Virus record (IMG/VR): IMGVR_UViG_3300033143_000258
Coordinates: 1 to 31,165 of that record
Source of the DNA: a virus
Reading direction: 5' to 3' (one strand)
DNA length: 31,165 nucleotides
Below the pieces are notes generated by a model. That model had not been told where the DNA came from, did no database searches, and worked only from the letters and a program-made list of their open reading frames with translations. Position 1 is the first letter of the stretch. Each line of letters begins with the position of its first letter. Positions 17,601-25,440 of the stretch are shown piece after piece. The position numbers and the translations under genes were made by a program.

Positions 17601-18969
17601 TAAAACAGCTAAGGCTTCTGGAATGTCTCCTAAAGAACTACAAGAGATTGTAGATCAATTAGACAAGACAGGTTTAATGGAATCTATTAAATCTACTGCT
17701 GACTATAATGCTAGTGCTCAAGGCTTTGGTATTACAAGAGATGCTATTAGTAGATGGGCAGATAGAGGGCTTGTTCTGTACAATGAGGGTGAGAGATTCT
17801 CTAGAGGGTACTCATTCTTAACTGCTAGATCTCAATGGCTTAAGGCCAATCCTGGTAAGAGTATTGATGATGCTGCAATAAAAGATATACTAGAACGTAC
17901 AACACAGCTAACTCTTAACTTCTCACGAGCTAATCGTGCTGGTTGGCAGAAAGGTGGACTGAGCTTAGTTGGGCAGTTTAAGCAGCCTACAACTAAGTTT
18001 ATAGAAGCTATGCTTCCTAACGTGATGAAAGGTGCCACAGGTAACTTTACTGGGGGAGAAAAGGCTAGAATCATTGCTGGACAGCTATTCTTATACGGCG
18101 GTGCTGGTGTACCTCTTGGTACATGGGTAGTCTCAGAGATGGCAGAAGCTGCTGGTTATGATCCTACTACTGTTAGTGATGAGTGGAAAGCTGCTGCTAC
18201 TGATGGCTTTTGGGGATATGTACAAGAAGAGATGTTTGGCGAACACTTCTCTACAGGTGATAGGGGAGCGTATGCTTCTGGCATAGAGCAGTTCTATGAA
18301 GATCTATTCTTAAGAGAGGTTCCAGTATCAGAGATGGCTCTTGGTGCGTTTCATACAGTTCCTACTAGAGTGCTGAATGCTATTGGTAAGATTGCTCCAC
18401 TAGTCACTAACCCTTCAACCTATAACTATACAGCAGACGAGTTTATCAAAGCAGGTCTAGGCGTTACTGATGTGTTTAGTAGCTTTAGCAATGCTCACAA
18501 AGGATATATGATTTATAAGTATGGTGAGTTGAGAGACAGTAATGGAAAGCTTGTAGCTAGTGTTGATGAGGACAATGCTTTTGTAACTGCTATAGGACAA
18601 GGTTTAGGCTTTGCTCCAGCAAGACTTACTGAGCACTATTCACGTATGCAATGGCTTGCTCATAAAGAAGAGTTTAAAAAAGAGAAGCGGGATGGTTATA
18701 GAAAGCTAATGCTTGACTACTTACGTCCTGGTAGAACCTTTGATGAAAAGGCACAGGCTAATTTTAAACTAGAGAAGATTAGATTGTTTGTAGGATTTAA
18801 TGAAAATGAAACTAGAGAAGTTGTAGAGTCTGTTAATAAGGATGTATGGTCTGGAAACACTGCTGAAGATAAATTAATTAAGCAGGTGTTACAGAGCTGG
18901 TACACTTCTGATGATATAAATCAGGGCAAAGAGACCCTTATGTTTAATAAAGAGATTGGTGGAGAATGA
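14662..18969 (+). CDS. Giant internal virion / ejection protein, gp16-like (1435 aa)
   Basis: Longest gene in the window. It is a mostly helical protein with a hydrophobic helix at about 264-277 (WALIAAPLVLGVAR) and another Gly-rich hydrophobic region at about 1137-1157 (LFLYGGAGVPLGTWVV). The last 500 residues, with FNPAQLFVQAQGASIAFA and WKAAATDGFWGYVQEEMFGE, match the style of the C-terminal region of T7 gp16-type proteins that enter the host envelope during DNA delivery. Unlike T7 gp16, I see no lytic-transglycosylase motif near the N-terminus. It starts by ATGA overlap with the gp14-like gene and is followed, not preceded, by the other large internal protein. Confidence 0.8.
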   Translation: MTDSSLTLFTDKAITSVDLVADKTQPRSEGFNSGVAGQVAHINSVIDPDIPLYEHFLNAKNSLSSTDNQTDYIKGVVNSYREYNNNIIREAAGEDIDNGEDVLETLDIADELFNVSGELLSDTYGLEAANVMAAGGSSLEAATLEQAFYTRQISELADGIGTFEMIKDLGMMMFPTVGVDLAELTGGNVLTSYEDFKTLARNFWSKDRETRLRIFPSLVSDVFDASETLGIDNKTKAVSIIATLFDPNRESQLDLENVLEKADWALIAAPLVLGVARTVKGFGAIKNVSRAGDNATAASANNAAMGDGSVADSLKQDQVVAGANAGPFEYEAVLPEATDGLSKESMKAVDETLRQRSRTQVPLEEAMAENNLLKIASLTEKEQVVVQEKFLSNLDELKEEVFRESGYYLTDATVGNKTDKGFSINYLLDGVDAAQDIEYKWNDVGEFDYNVAGAIETYAASPEVWMNKILKGSVEDATIIGFAQHKLLGQLQTSVKEALSGVSRKERKKIDSILLAGDAWDDGVGKVFSVEELLGGVNVGDELVKLSPKGVGSYFAQRDVLDATHYLKNIQVRDDLDFHGWKAGDIGIETGLGKEAIIKPYAKTSSIPPETLADFKRNGFTILDTRANGTVVTTKDLDLTKLYDSGSQVVKLRSPTLHGTREYDYAIVNTTSVKELPATVLNKKVGYVPKISEDGWFWVKKQEGVTRNGISGVPKTSTMRAFDSMRDAQKYSDELNLTAKEGVKYEPKKDRDLTISERNDEIISEAGGLWTGSRSSREIKFGLGEGTELKRISAYDAMQRNLQHISTQSPMNEWRMGMIQRWSNTAKKYMLNPERDMARGLDAPIPNAAVGSKEEVALNASREWIRDQLRIPTEAEQRWNNATGRLGEWMEGKPVLDTSVGSINLRRGLMHISSKDPYSAMRGAAFHTLLGWFNPAQLFVQAQGASIAFALDPLAAPARVAKYTAVRAAYHVRRNPSAVAKTAKASGMSPKELQEIVDQLDKTGLMESIKSTADYNASAQGFGITRDAISRWADRGLVLYNEGERFSRGYSFLTARSQWLKANPGKSIDDAAIKDILERTTQLTLNFSRANRAGWQKGGLSLVGQFKQPTTKFIEAMLPNVMKGATGNFTGGEKARIIAGQLFLYGGAGVPLGTWVVSEMAEAAGYDPTTVSDEWKAAATDGFWGYVQEEMFGEHFSTGDRGAYASGIEQFYEDLFLREVPVSEMALGAFHTVPTRVLNAIGKIAPLVTNPSTYNYTADEFIKAGLGVTDVFSSFSNAHKGYMIYKYGELRDSNGKLVASVDEDNAFVTAIGQGLGFAPARLTEHYSRMQWLAHKEEFKKEKRDGYRKLMLDYLRPGRTFDEKAQANFKLEKIRLFVGFNENETREVVESVNKDVWSGNTAEDKLIKQVLQSWYTSDDINQGKETLMFNKEIGGE

Positions 18970-20849
18970 GTGGTTTTCAACAAACAATAACACATCGTGA
19001 AATAGCTCCTCATGTTACTGAGCCAGTAGTAGACACTTCTACTGCTAATGATCTTAATCTACTTAACAAGGGCCTATCAATGGGCCTTGATGTTAGAGAT
19101 AAGATGCTACAACAAGAGCTAGCTGGTGAGCTTGGTGATGCAGGTGCTGATGGTGTAGATGTGAGTGATGCTAAGGTTAACGTAGCCCGCTCCATTGCTG
19201 ACACAGATAACGCACGTACTATTAACATATTACACAAAGAGTTTAGAAAGCTCGATGATATGGAACGTAGTGGAAAGGCTAATGCACAAGCAGTGTCTTT
19301 ACGTAAGGATGCTAAACTGAAGTCATATGTTAATCAGTATCCCTGGTTAGCTAATGATTTTAGGACTATCGCAGCAGGGCAGGCTAGAGTAGCTGCCTCT
19401 GCTACACCAGAAGTGTCTATAGAAGAGCAGCAATTAGAAGAAGACATTAAGAATGCTATGGCCTCTGGTATGACTCTTGGTAGTTATAAAGAGGGGCAGA
19501 GACTGGCTACAGAAAAAGCAATACAAGCTAACAAGGGCAGTATTACAATGCCTGAGGTAGAGCTAGCAGCACAGGCTAGGGCATCCTTGGGTGTTCTAGG
19601 CTTTTTATCAGAACTTACTAAAGAGACTACTACCAATCCTGATGGTATTGAATCTGTTGATTGGCTGACAAAGGCTACACTAGTTAAACAAGAAGTAGTA
19701 GATTGGGTTTATTCTGAGAAGGCACGTCTAGCAGAACAGGGAATCAGGTTAGATACTAAGGAACTCGATTCTTTATTTAAGCAGATTGATAATAAGTTTA
19801 GATCCTTGGACATGATTGCTAAATCTAGTGACAAGGTTAAACTTGCTAAAGATATGCTAGCAATGCAAGAAGCTAATAGTGTTAGAATGCTTGACAATAT
19901 GCTTCCAGGCATGGGCAATCTGACAGCCCTTATAGGCAAAGAAGCTGTTCCAGCAATGCTAAAAGAAGTTCCTAATCTTATACGACAGATTAGTACCGGA
20001 GCTACTAGAGAACAATTAGATGTAATGCTTAAAGGTAACCCTACTGGAGGTATAGTTTTTGAGGCCCTATTAGCAGGTAAGGGCTGGGATGGCATGCTAA
20101 GTACTATAGGAGACGGTGATGAAAGGGATAGGGCGTTCAGCCTACTGAAGAAGCGCATCAGTGCTGGTATTATATCCAATCCTGAAATTGAACCTGGGAC
20201 GGAACTTAATAATAATGCTCACAGAGAGGTGCTGAACTCTGCCAATCCTATGGAGCTTGGTAATTATCTTGATAATGGTGTATTTTCTCAAACAATTAAA
20301 GATCCTAAAGTTGTAGGAGAGTTAAAAGAACGTGTAGTTAATAACACTGTACAAGTTGTTAACGGCTTTCTACAAGACAAAGCAACTACTAGATCTGTAG
20401 ACACATCTATTGAAGAGATGGGTATGGGAGTTATAGGTGTTGAACTCCCTGCTGATATTAATGAGTATGATTTGCAGTATGTAGATGGTGAATTCTCTAC
20501 TACCAAGGCTATACTTAATTCATCTTTAGTAGAACAATTAAACTTGTTCCATAAGTTGAATAGAAAGTTTAACTTCTTTGATACCACTGAACAGTCTTGG
20601 ATTGATGAGATTCTGAATAAAGTTAATGCTTCTACCTTCTTAGAAGATCCAACACTTAATACAGTACCTGTAGAAGATGTAGAAGAGCTTCCAGAGAAGG
20701 ATCAGCGTACAAAGTTAATTGATGCAGGCTTCTCAGAAGAAGATGCAGACGCTGCTATTAAACATTTAAAAGGTGAAACATCTCCTGACATCTCTAAGTT
20801 AGATCCTGGTACTTATATGATTGACGGTGAACTAGTTGAGATAGCATAA
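18966..20849 (+). CDS. Internal virion protein, gp15-like by position (627 aa)
   Basis: Long, acidic, mainly helical protein with many coiled-coil-like stretches (for example DLNLLNKGLSMGLDVRDKML, and LAKDMLAMQEANSVRMLDNM near residue 300). The C-terminus contains LIDAGFSEEDADAAIKHLKG, a small three-helix motif reminiscent of UBA-type modules, then a Pro/Gly tail. It overlaps the giant protein by four bases and the collagen-like gene by one. Its size and place suggest the second ejected core protein (T7 gp15 equivalent), but detailed family similarity is not apparent by eye. Confidence 0.65.
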   Translation: MSGFQQTITHREIAPHVTEPVVDTSTANDLNLLNKGLSMGLDVRDKMLQQELAGELGDAGADGVDVSDAKVNVARSIADTDNARTINILHKEFRKLDDMERSGKANAQAVSLRKDAKLKSYVNQYPWLANDFRTIAAGQARVAASATPEVSIEEQQLEEDIKNAMASGMTLGSYKEGQRLATEKAIQANKGSITMPEVELAAQARASLGVLGFLSELTKETTTNPDGIESVDWLTKATLVKQEVVDWVYSEKARLAEQGIRLDTKELDSLFKQIDNKFRSLDMIAKSSDKVKLAKDMLAMQEANSVRMLDNMLPGMGNLTALIGKEAVPAMLKEVPNLIRQISTGATREQLDVMLKGNPTGGIVFEALLAGKGWDGMLSTIGDGDERDRAFSLLKKRISAGIISNPEIEPGTELNNNAHREVLNSANPMELGNYLDNGVFSQTIKDPKVVGELKERVVNNTVQVVNGFLQDKATTRSVDTSIEEMGMGVIGVELPADINEYDLQYVDGEFSTTKAILNSSLVEQLNLFHKLNRKFNFFDTTEQSWIDEILNKVNASTFLEDPTLNTVPVEDVEELPEKDQRTKLIDAGFSEEDADAAIKHLKGETSPDISKLDPGTYMIDGELVEIA

Positions 20850-21370
20850 TGGCTATTGTAAAAAGACGTAGAGTAACATCTCTTAAGAAAGTGTCATCAG
20901 CCCCTCGCTCCTTATTAGTAGGAGATAAAGGGGCTATAGGGCTTACTGGCAACACTGGTGCTACAGGTATAGCAGGTGCTAATGGTAGCCCTGGTATACA
21001 AGGAGCTAAAGGTTTACAAGGTTTATCAGGACGTGACGGTAAAGACGGTTTGCCAGGAATGGATGGACAGACTGTTGATATAGAAGATGTCCTTTCTAGG
21101 ATTAAAAAAGACGTAGATAAGGACAAAGAGTCTAAGCCTCCATATCCTGGAGGCATGATTAGTGCTGTTAAATACACAACTGTTACAACCACTATATTCA
21201 GTATTCCTAGCCATAACCTCATAGCTGGAATAAATATATTTGGTGTTAATACTGGAGCACCTACAACTATTTACCTTCCTAAAAAGATTAGGGAAGGTGT
21301 ATTGATAACTGTTAAAGACGAGAGCAGTTCTGCTGCTACTAATAACATAACAATTGAAAAAACTACTTAA
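20849..21370 (+). CDS. Collagen-like virion fibre protein (173 aa)
   Basis: A basic N-terminus (IVKRRRVTSLKK) is followed by 16 uninterrupted Gly-X-Y triplets at residues 25-72, then a charged helix (VDIEDVLSRIKKDVDKDKES) and a C-terminal beta domain of about 70 residues. The triplets should form a trimeric collagen-like stalk, with the helix as a coiled-coil trimeriser and the C-terminal domain as a knob. Phage collagen-like proteins are usually tail or head fibres. It follows the internal virion genes with TAATG coupling, so a fibre or appendage role is likely; what it binds cannot be told. Confidence 0.75.
   Translation: MAIVKRRRVTSLKKVSSAPRSLLVGDKGAIGLTGNTGATGIAGANGSPGIQGAKGLQGLSGRDGKDGLPGMDGQTVDIEDVLSRIKKDVDKDKESKPPYPGGMISAVKYTTVTTTIFSIPSHNLIAGINIFGVNTGAPTTIYLPKKIREGVLITVKDESSSAATNNITIEKTT
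20921..21067 (+). repeat. Gly-X-Y collagen triplet repeat, coding
   Basis: Sixteen successive codon triplets start with a glycine codon, followed by a last glycine and the end of periodicity at about residue 75. X and Y positions hold Asp, Lys, Ala, Ile, Leu, Thr, Asn, Ser, Pro, Gln, Arg and Met. Proline is scarce (two residues), so stability must come largely from charge pairs such as Lys-Asp and Arg-Asp rather than from hydroxyproline. Confidence 0.9.
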
Positions 21371-21382
21371 GGAATATAATAA

Positions 21383-21814
21383 ATGGCACAAGGTGATCTG
21401 ATAGTCTTTGACGAAGCAAAACTTGCTCTTCTAGACGGAACGCATGATTTAGATACACATACTATTAAAGTGGCTATCTGTGATAACACAACTGCTCCTA
21501 CAGCAGCTACAGCTACGCCTGTATTAGCAGACTTTACACAAGTAGGAGCTGCGGGATCTTATGTAATAGGAGGTACTACTCTAACTATCAACCTGACTGA
21601 GGTAGCAGGCACTGTAACATTTGATGCTACTAATAACCCTACATGGGCACAAGACGCTTCCAATGATGTAGATGCTTATTGGGGCATCGTTTATAATGAC
21701 ACTGCAGCCAGTGATGAGGCTATAGCGTTTGTAGAACTTGGTGGGCCAGTAGATATGACTGCTGGCGATTTGACAATTACATGGAATGCTTCTGGTATAT
21801 TCACACTAGCCTAA
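21383..21814 (+). CDS. Beta-sandwich virion protein of the 'MAQGDL' type (143 aa)
   Basis: The protein begins MAQGDLIVFDEAKLALLDGT and ends with a run of short strands (WGIVYNDTAASDEAIAFVEL, then GDLTITWNASGIFTLA). Proteins with this opening and a conserved WAQDASN..DAYWGIVYND section recur in many phages, often near tail-fibre genes, and have no assigned function that I know of. It is predicted all-beta and acidic, with no transmembrane segment, consistent with a structural or fibre-associated role. AAGGA upstream of ATG 21383 supports the start. Confidence 0.65.
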   Translation: MAQGDLIVFDEAKLALLDGTHDLDTHTIKVAICDNTTAPTAATATPVLADFTQVGAAGSYVIGGTTLTINLTEVAGTVTFDATNNPTWAQDASNDVDAYWGIVYNDTAASDEAIAFVELGGPVDMTAGDLTITWNASGIFTLA

Positions 21815-21835
21815 TACAACTATACAGGATATACA

Positions 21836-22135
21836 ATGCAAATAGCACTGTATTCAGGAATTGCGCCAGCCGAGTATGGTCTGGTAGCACACATCTCTAT
21901 AAGGTTGTGGATATTAGAAACAAACCTGCCTACAGATAAATATCTAATATACACACGAACCACTTTCCCAAATGATTCTAATATTAAGACACTGAAGAAA
22001 GTAGATCTTGATAAGATAAAGTCACGGCTCCTTTTAGCATTTAATGGGAGAGGGTGGTCTTTGAATAAGTTCGATTTACAAGGTTCTATGAGTATAGATC
22101 TTCACTTTAGTCAAATATTTGTGGATACATTATAA
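21836..22135 (+). CDS. Hypothetical protein (99 aa)
   Basis: ATG 21836 has AGGA seven bases upstream. The product is a mixed alpha/beta protein with a hydrophobic opening (IALYSGIAPAEYGLVAHISI) that is too polar to be a clear membrane segment, and a basic C-terminal half. I recognise no family. It sits between two beta-rich virion-type proteins and ends in a TAATG overlap with the next, so it is likely translated with them and may be an assembly partner. Confidence 0.6.
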   Translation: MQIALYSGIAPAEYGLVAHISIRLWILETNLPTDKYLIYTRTTFPNDSNIKTLKKVDLDKIKSRLLLAFNGRGWSLNKFDLQGSMSIDLHFSQIFVDTL

Positions 22136-23172
22136 TGGCAACACAAATAACTAGACCTACAGGAGGGGGTGGAGGCGGGTGGACACCCTCTTCTGGTAGT
22201 GATGATTGGTTAATGGTCGATGAGGTAATAGCAGATGAGGATTCAACCTACATTGAATCTGATGGTGGAAACAATTGCTACTTTACCTACCCAGCATTCT
22301 CAATAACATCAAGTACTATAACAGGTCTACAGACACATCTTAGATCTAGGTTAACATCTGGAGCAGGTAATGTAGTACACAAGCTCCAGGTTAACTCTTC
22401 CTTTTATACGGGTAATACTGAGTCACAGACTACTAGTTATGCTGACTACTCTCATACCTACGCCACAAATCCCGATACAGGTGTAGCATGGCTAGAAGCA
22501 GATATAGAGGGTACTGGATCAAACCCCTTAGAGGCTGCGGGATTTAAGGACTCTGGAGTATTTTCGCCGGAAACTTTGAGAGTTACTCAGGCATGGTTAG
22601 TTGCTGATTACACTGTTACAGGAGGTACTGATGTAACAGCTACTACAGATGCTCTAGTATTAACAGAGTATAATACTGAGGTAAATGCTGAGGCATCTGT
22701 CCATGCAGGACTAGATGTTCTAACAATAACTACATACCCAACCTCTGTGACAGTTACCACAGACGTTGATGTTAGTGCCACTACTGCTAATTTAACTATA
22801 GTTGAATACACAGCTTCTGTAGCTTTAAATAAGAGCGTACAAGCTACTACAGATGTTCTGGTGATAACTCCTCACAGCTCCACTGTATCACTAGTTACTG
22901 GAACTAATGTATTGGCTACTACAGCTAGCTTATCTATCACAGGGTATGTAGCTACTGTAAATGCTGCTAATAATATACAAGCATCTTATGATAGTCTGAT
23001 ACTGTCGTCTCATACTTGTACAATAACAACAACTACTCTAGGAGATAGAATAGCTATTATAGAGGATTATTTATCTGCTGGCCCTATAACGGATAGTGCT
23101 AATTATGTTTTACAAATTGATGATGGGAGTTTAACGATGTATTATAAGGAAGGGAAGTACCATGTCATCTGA
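22135..23172 (+). CDS. Beta-rich virion protein with C-terminal tandem repeats (345 aa)
   Basis: After a glycine run (10-15), residues 23-160 form a beta domain opening DDWLMVDEVIADEDSTYIES, of a type seen in phage tail and fibre proteins that look like carbohydrate-binding jelly rolls. Residues 165-303 then hold about six imperfect repeats of 22-24 residues with the core V-x-A-T-T-x-x-L-x-I-T. The C-terminal 40 residues include LQIDDGSLTMYYKEGKYHVI, probably an end strand pair. This looks like a spike or fibre shaft plus binding domain. The TAATG link to the preceding gene and closeness to the holin candidate are the context. Confidence 0.65.
   Translation: MATQITRPTGGGGGGWTPSSGSDDWLMVDEVIADEDSTYIESDGGNNCYFTYPAFSITSSTITGLQTHLRSRLTSGAGNVVHKLQVNSSFYTGNTESQTTSYADYSHTYATNPDTGVAWLEADIEGTGSNPLEAAGFKDSGVFSPETLRVTQAWLVADYTVTGGTDVTATTDALVLTEYNTEVNAEASVHAGLDVLTITTYPTSVTVTTDVDVSATTANLTIVEYTASVALNKSVQATTDVLVITPHSSTVSLVTGTNVLATTASLSITGYVATVNAANNIQASYDSLILSSHTCTITTTTLGDRIAIIEDYLSAGPITDSANYVLQIDDGSLTMYYKEGKYHVI
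22627..23043 (+). repeat. Six imperfect 22-24-residue protein repeats, coding
   Basis: Units begin near residues 165, 188, 211, 234, 258 and 280. Each has a short strand (V/I-x-A-T-T or similar), then L-x-I-T/S, then an x-x-V strand. The pattern suggests paired beta strands stacked into a rod. DNA identity between units is modest, so the array is old rather than a recent duplication. Confidence 0.7.
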
Positions 23173-23428
23173 TAGCTGGCACTTAGATAAGAGGATTCCA
23201 ATAGCGTTTATGCTAACGTTACTTTTACAGACAGGTAGTATGTTTTATTGGGGAGGGGAGGTTGAGAATAGAGTTGCTAACTTGGAGAATCATGGTGTTG
23301 TCACTGATAGACTAACTGAGCGTATCAGATCTGTAGAGGGAGCAGTTATTAGACTAGATGTTACTATGGGACACCTTAATACTACGCTAGGTAAACTTGA
23401 ACAACATCTAGAGAAAAGGGAGCGTTAG
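23162..23428 (+). CDS. Signal-anchor membrane protein with coiled coil, holin candidate (88 aa)
   Basis: One hydrophobic helix at residues 12-30 (IPIAFMLTLLLQTGSMFYW) is preceded by a short charged start (HLDKR) and followed by a soluble helical tail with heptad character (VENRVANLENHGVVTDRLTE and onward). Small phage proteins with this opening are common next to lysis genes and are variously called holin or spanin-like; the sequence alone cannot choose. It is the only clear membrane protein in the rightward operon and its last gene. Its stop codon lies in the loop of the terminator. Confidence 0.6.
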   Translation: MSSDSWHLDKRIPIAFMLTLLLQTGSMFYWGGEVENRVANLENHGVVTDRLTERIRSVEGAVIRLDVTMGHLNTTLGKLEQHLEKRER

Positions 23429-23439
23429 CTCCCTTTTTT
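23414..23439 (+). terminator. Intrinsic terminator at convergent operon ends
   Basis: AAAAGGGAGC (23414-23423) pairs with GCTCCCTTTT (23428-23437) around a GTTA loop, followed by two more T. This is a standard rho-independent terminator for the rightward operon. Read on the minus strand, the same stem ends in the TTTT of its own arm, so it may also stop leftward transcripts coming from the reductase gene. The TAG of the 88-residue membrane protein lies at 23426-23428. Confidence 0.88.
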
Positions 23440-23443
23440 ACGT

Positions 23444-23530
23444 CTAGAATCCTGGCATTTTGTCTAGTACTGGTGTACCATCAATTTCAATTTCTTCAGT
23501 AACTTTCATAGTTTGTGTATGCACAATCAT
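23444..23530 (-). CDS. Small ORF with strong Shine-Dalgarno after the reductase gene (28 aa)
   Basis: The frame reads MIVHTQTMKVTEEIEIDGTP and ends in a TAG just before the terminator. AAAGGAGG overlaps the end of the reductase gene and is the best Shine-Dalgarno in the leftward operon. Spacing to ATG 23530 is only two bases; GTG 23524 in the same frame has the ideal eight, so the true start may be GTG (26 aa). The product is acidic with a strand-like centre and no membrane segment. I recognise no family. Confidence 0.5.
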   Translation of the reverse strand: MIVHTQTMKVTEEIEIDGTPVLDKMPGF

Positions 23531-23538
23531 CACCTCCT

Positions 23539-25440
23539 TTAAATTTCACATTGGCCTGCAGTACAGGCATATTCTTTTGCCCCTTCTGTTAAATCAGAAG
23601 TTTCATATTTTCCTAACTCTTCCCATCTGACTTCCTCTGGCATCTTAGTGAGCCATTCATTGTATTCCTCTTCAGTAATATCTTGATAAGGGGCCTGTCT
23701 GTAGGTATGTCCTGAATAAGGCAGGAAGCTGATTCCTGACACTTCATCAAAATGTTCCCACACCCAAGCACCTACTACCATCCACTCCTCGTCTCTGACA
23801 GAGATAGTTACAGAAGGCTTATGTTCACACCAATGCCTCTGATAAACTAGCCATAGTTCTAGCTGCTCAATAGCTATTCTATCATTCCTACAGATTGCTC
23901 CTTCTGGAGCCTTGGTAGGAAAAGAGAACACATAAGTGCTATCAGGTTTAGTAACATCATCCTCTACAGGAAATCCCTGATCAACCATAAGTTGAGCTAA
24001 AGGGTCTTTTTTATCGGCTCTGATAGTCCGTACATAATAAGGACTGTGCCTAGTGTGAATACCAGAAGCGCTATCAACCAACTGTGATACAGTACCAGAA
24101 GGCTTAACACAAGTAATAGCGGCAGCGGGATTAATGCCCAGTTTTTCAGCCCATTCTTTATTCGTTTCAATTGCCACCTCTTTTAGTTCTAACAACCAGT
24201 CCTCTAACTCATACTCTGCACAATCTCCATTCATAACTGGATGATCCATGATACCAGTGAAGCTAATACCTAACAGAGCTTCCTCTCTAGTGTTATCTTC
24301 CCATGCCTTACTAAGATATCTAAACTTAGTTCTAGTAGCCTGTAACGTCCCTAGAATAGCCGCTTGTCGCACCTTGCGCTTTAAGTCTTCAAATGTATCT
24401 GTACTACGTACAACAACCTCTGACAAATTACAAAACTGTCTATCACGTAGAATGATTTCTGAACATGGATTGGTTCCCCAATCATCATTTGGTTCACGTC
24501 TACCATTCTTAGCTACTTGCTTAGCAGAAGCTTCTCTATTAAAGATTCCACGTTCACCACTCTTGCTCTCCATGAGAGCAAGCCATTCACGCATAAAAGA
24601 ATCCATTGAAGGCTTCTCAGTGTAACAAACACTGTTATTAGCTAGAGCATATTCAGAACGATTCTCCCACCATTGTCCAGATTTAGCATGGCGCATTCTA
24701 TCATCAGATAGGTTTGAAAGGGAAATACAAGCAGATCGACGGACTCCGCCGACAACAACAACTTCTGCAATCTTACATACAAGTCCGTGACATTCAATTG
24801 AATTAAGTCTCCTTCCTCTAGCTGAGGAAAACAAATCAGTAGCATATCTAAACAAGTCTTCTAAAGGAGCAGGGCCCGAAGCTCTGCCACCAAAGGTCTT
24901 TAATGGAGCACCAGCAGGTCTAACCTTTGATACGTCCCATTTAGGAGCTTTGCCAGAATATAATAAACTGATGAGTTCTCGTAAGGCAGTAGCCCAACCA
25001 ATTTTACTGTCTGCTACAACAATGGTTGTATCTGTTGGATGAAACTCTTCTGATACGATAGGAAGTTTAGATATGTATTGTCTTTCTACACTGAAACCTA
25101 CACCTGTACCATTCATAAGAATGTACATTATCTCATCAAAGGAGCGTTGTCTAGAGATTGTCAAATAAGAACAGTTGTATCCTGCTACATTGTCCCTGTC
25201 TAGAGCAGGGCCTGCACACATCATTGCTCGCATACTAGGCATAACTTCTAGATTTAGAATAGACTTGTGTATTTTCTCAAATGTCTCAATTAGCTCGCCT
25301 CCATCATAAGAGGCACCGCTTGCTTTAATGAAATAATCTATGTACCTATTAACGGATTCTTCCCAAGTCTCTCGTCTACCTTCTTCTGGTAGCCATCTGG
25401 CGTAGCGTGATAGTGCAATATAGTTTTGATAATCATTCAT
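23539..25440 (-). CDS. nrdJ: Class II (B12-dependent) ribonucleotide reductase (633 aa)
   Basis: Makes deoxyribonucleotides from ribonucleotides using adenosylcobalamin, independent of oxygen. The active-site set matches the monomeric Lactobacillus-type enzyme: C90 (YNCSY), thiyl-radical C326 and E328 (NPCSEII), and C337 exactly 11 residues after C326. The C-terminal shuttle pair is C626 and C631 (CTAGQC). All needed cysteines are present, so it should be active if the host supplies cobalamin. At 633 residues it is about 100 shorter than the Lactobacillus protein. A class II reductase of this type is known in phage SIO1. It is coupled to the DUF1353 gene by TAATG. Confidence 0.93.
   Translation of the reverse strand: MNDYQNYIALSRYARWLPEEGRRETWEESVNRYIDYFIKASGASYDGGELIETFEKIHKSILNLEVMPSMRAMMCAGPALDRDNVAGYNCSYLTISRQRSFDEIMYILMNGTGVGFSVERQYISKLPIVSEEFHPTDTTIVVADSKIGWATALRELISLLYSGKAPKWDVSKVRPAGAPLKTFGGRASGPAPLEDLFRYATDLFSSARGRRLNSIECHGLVCKIAEVVVVGGVRRSACISLSNLSDDRMRHAKSGQWWENRSEYALANNSVCYTEKPSMDSFMREWLALMESKSGERGIFNREASAKQVAKNGRREPNDDWGTNPCSEIILRDRQFCNLSEVVVRSTDTFEDLKRKVRQAAILGTLQATRTKFRYLSKAWEDNTREEALLGISFTGIMDHPVMNGDCAEYELEDWLLELKEVAIETNKEWAEKLGINPAAAITCVKPSGTVSQLVDSASGIHTRHSPYYVRTIRADKKDPLAQLMVDQGFPVEDDVTKPDSTYVFSFPTKAPEGAICRNDRIAIEQLELWLVYQRHWCEHKPSVTISVRDEEWMVVGAWVWEHFDEVSGISFLPYSGHTYRQAPYQDITEEEYNEWLTKMPEEVRWEELGKYETSDLTEGAKEYACTAGQCEI

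Noticed and set aside
19709-20179. Minus-strand ORF of 156 residues, Leu/Ser-rich
   Set aside because: Antisense shadow of the 627-residue internal virion protein, with no ribosome-binding site and composition typical of reverse reading of a helical protein.
20794-21222. Minus-strand ORF of 142 residues with proline repeats
   Set aside because: The prolines are the antisense of the collagen Gly-X-Y codons; this is a shadow, not a second repeat protein.
24248-24625. Plus-strand ORF of 125 residues
   Set aside because: Lies fully inside the reductase gene, whose active-site residues are intact on the other strand.
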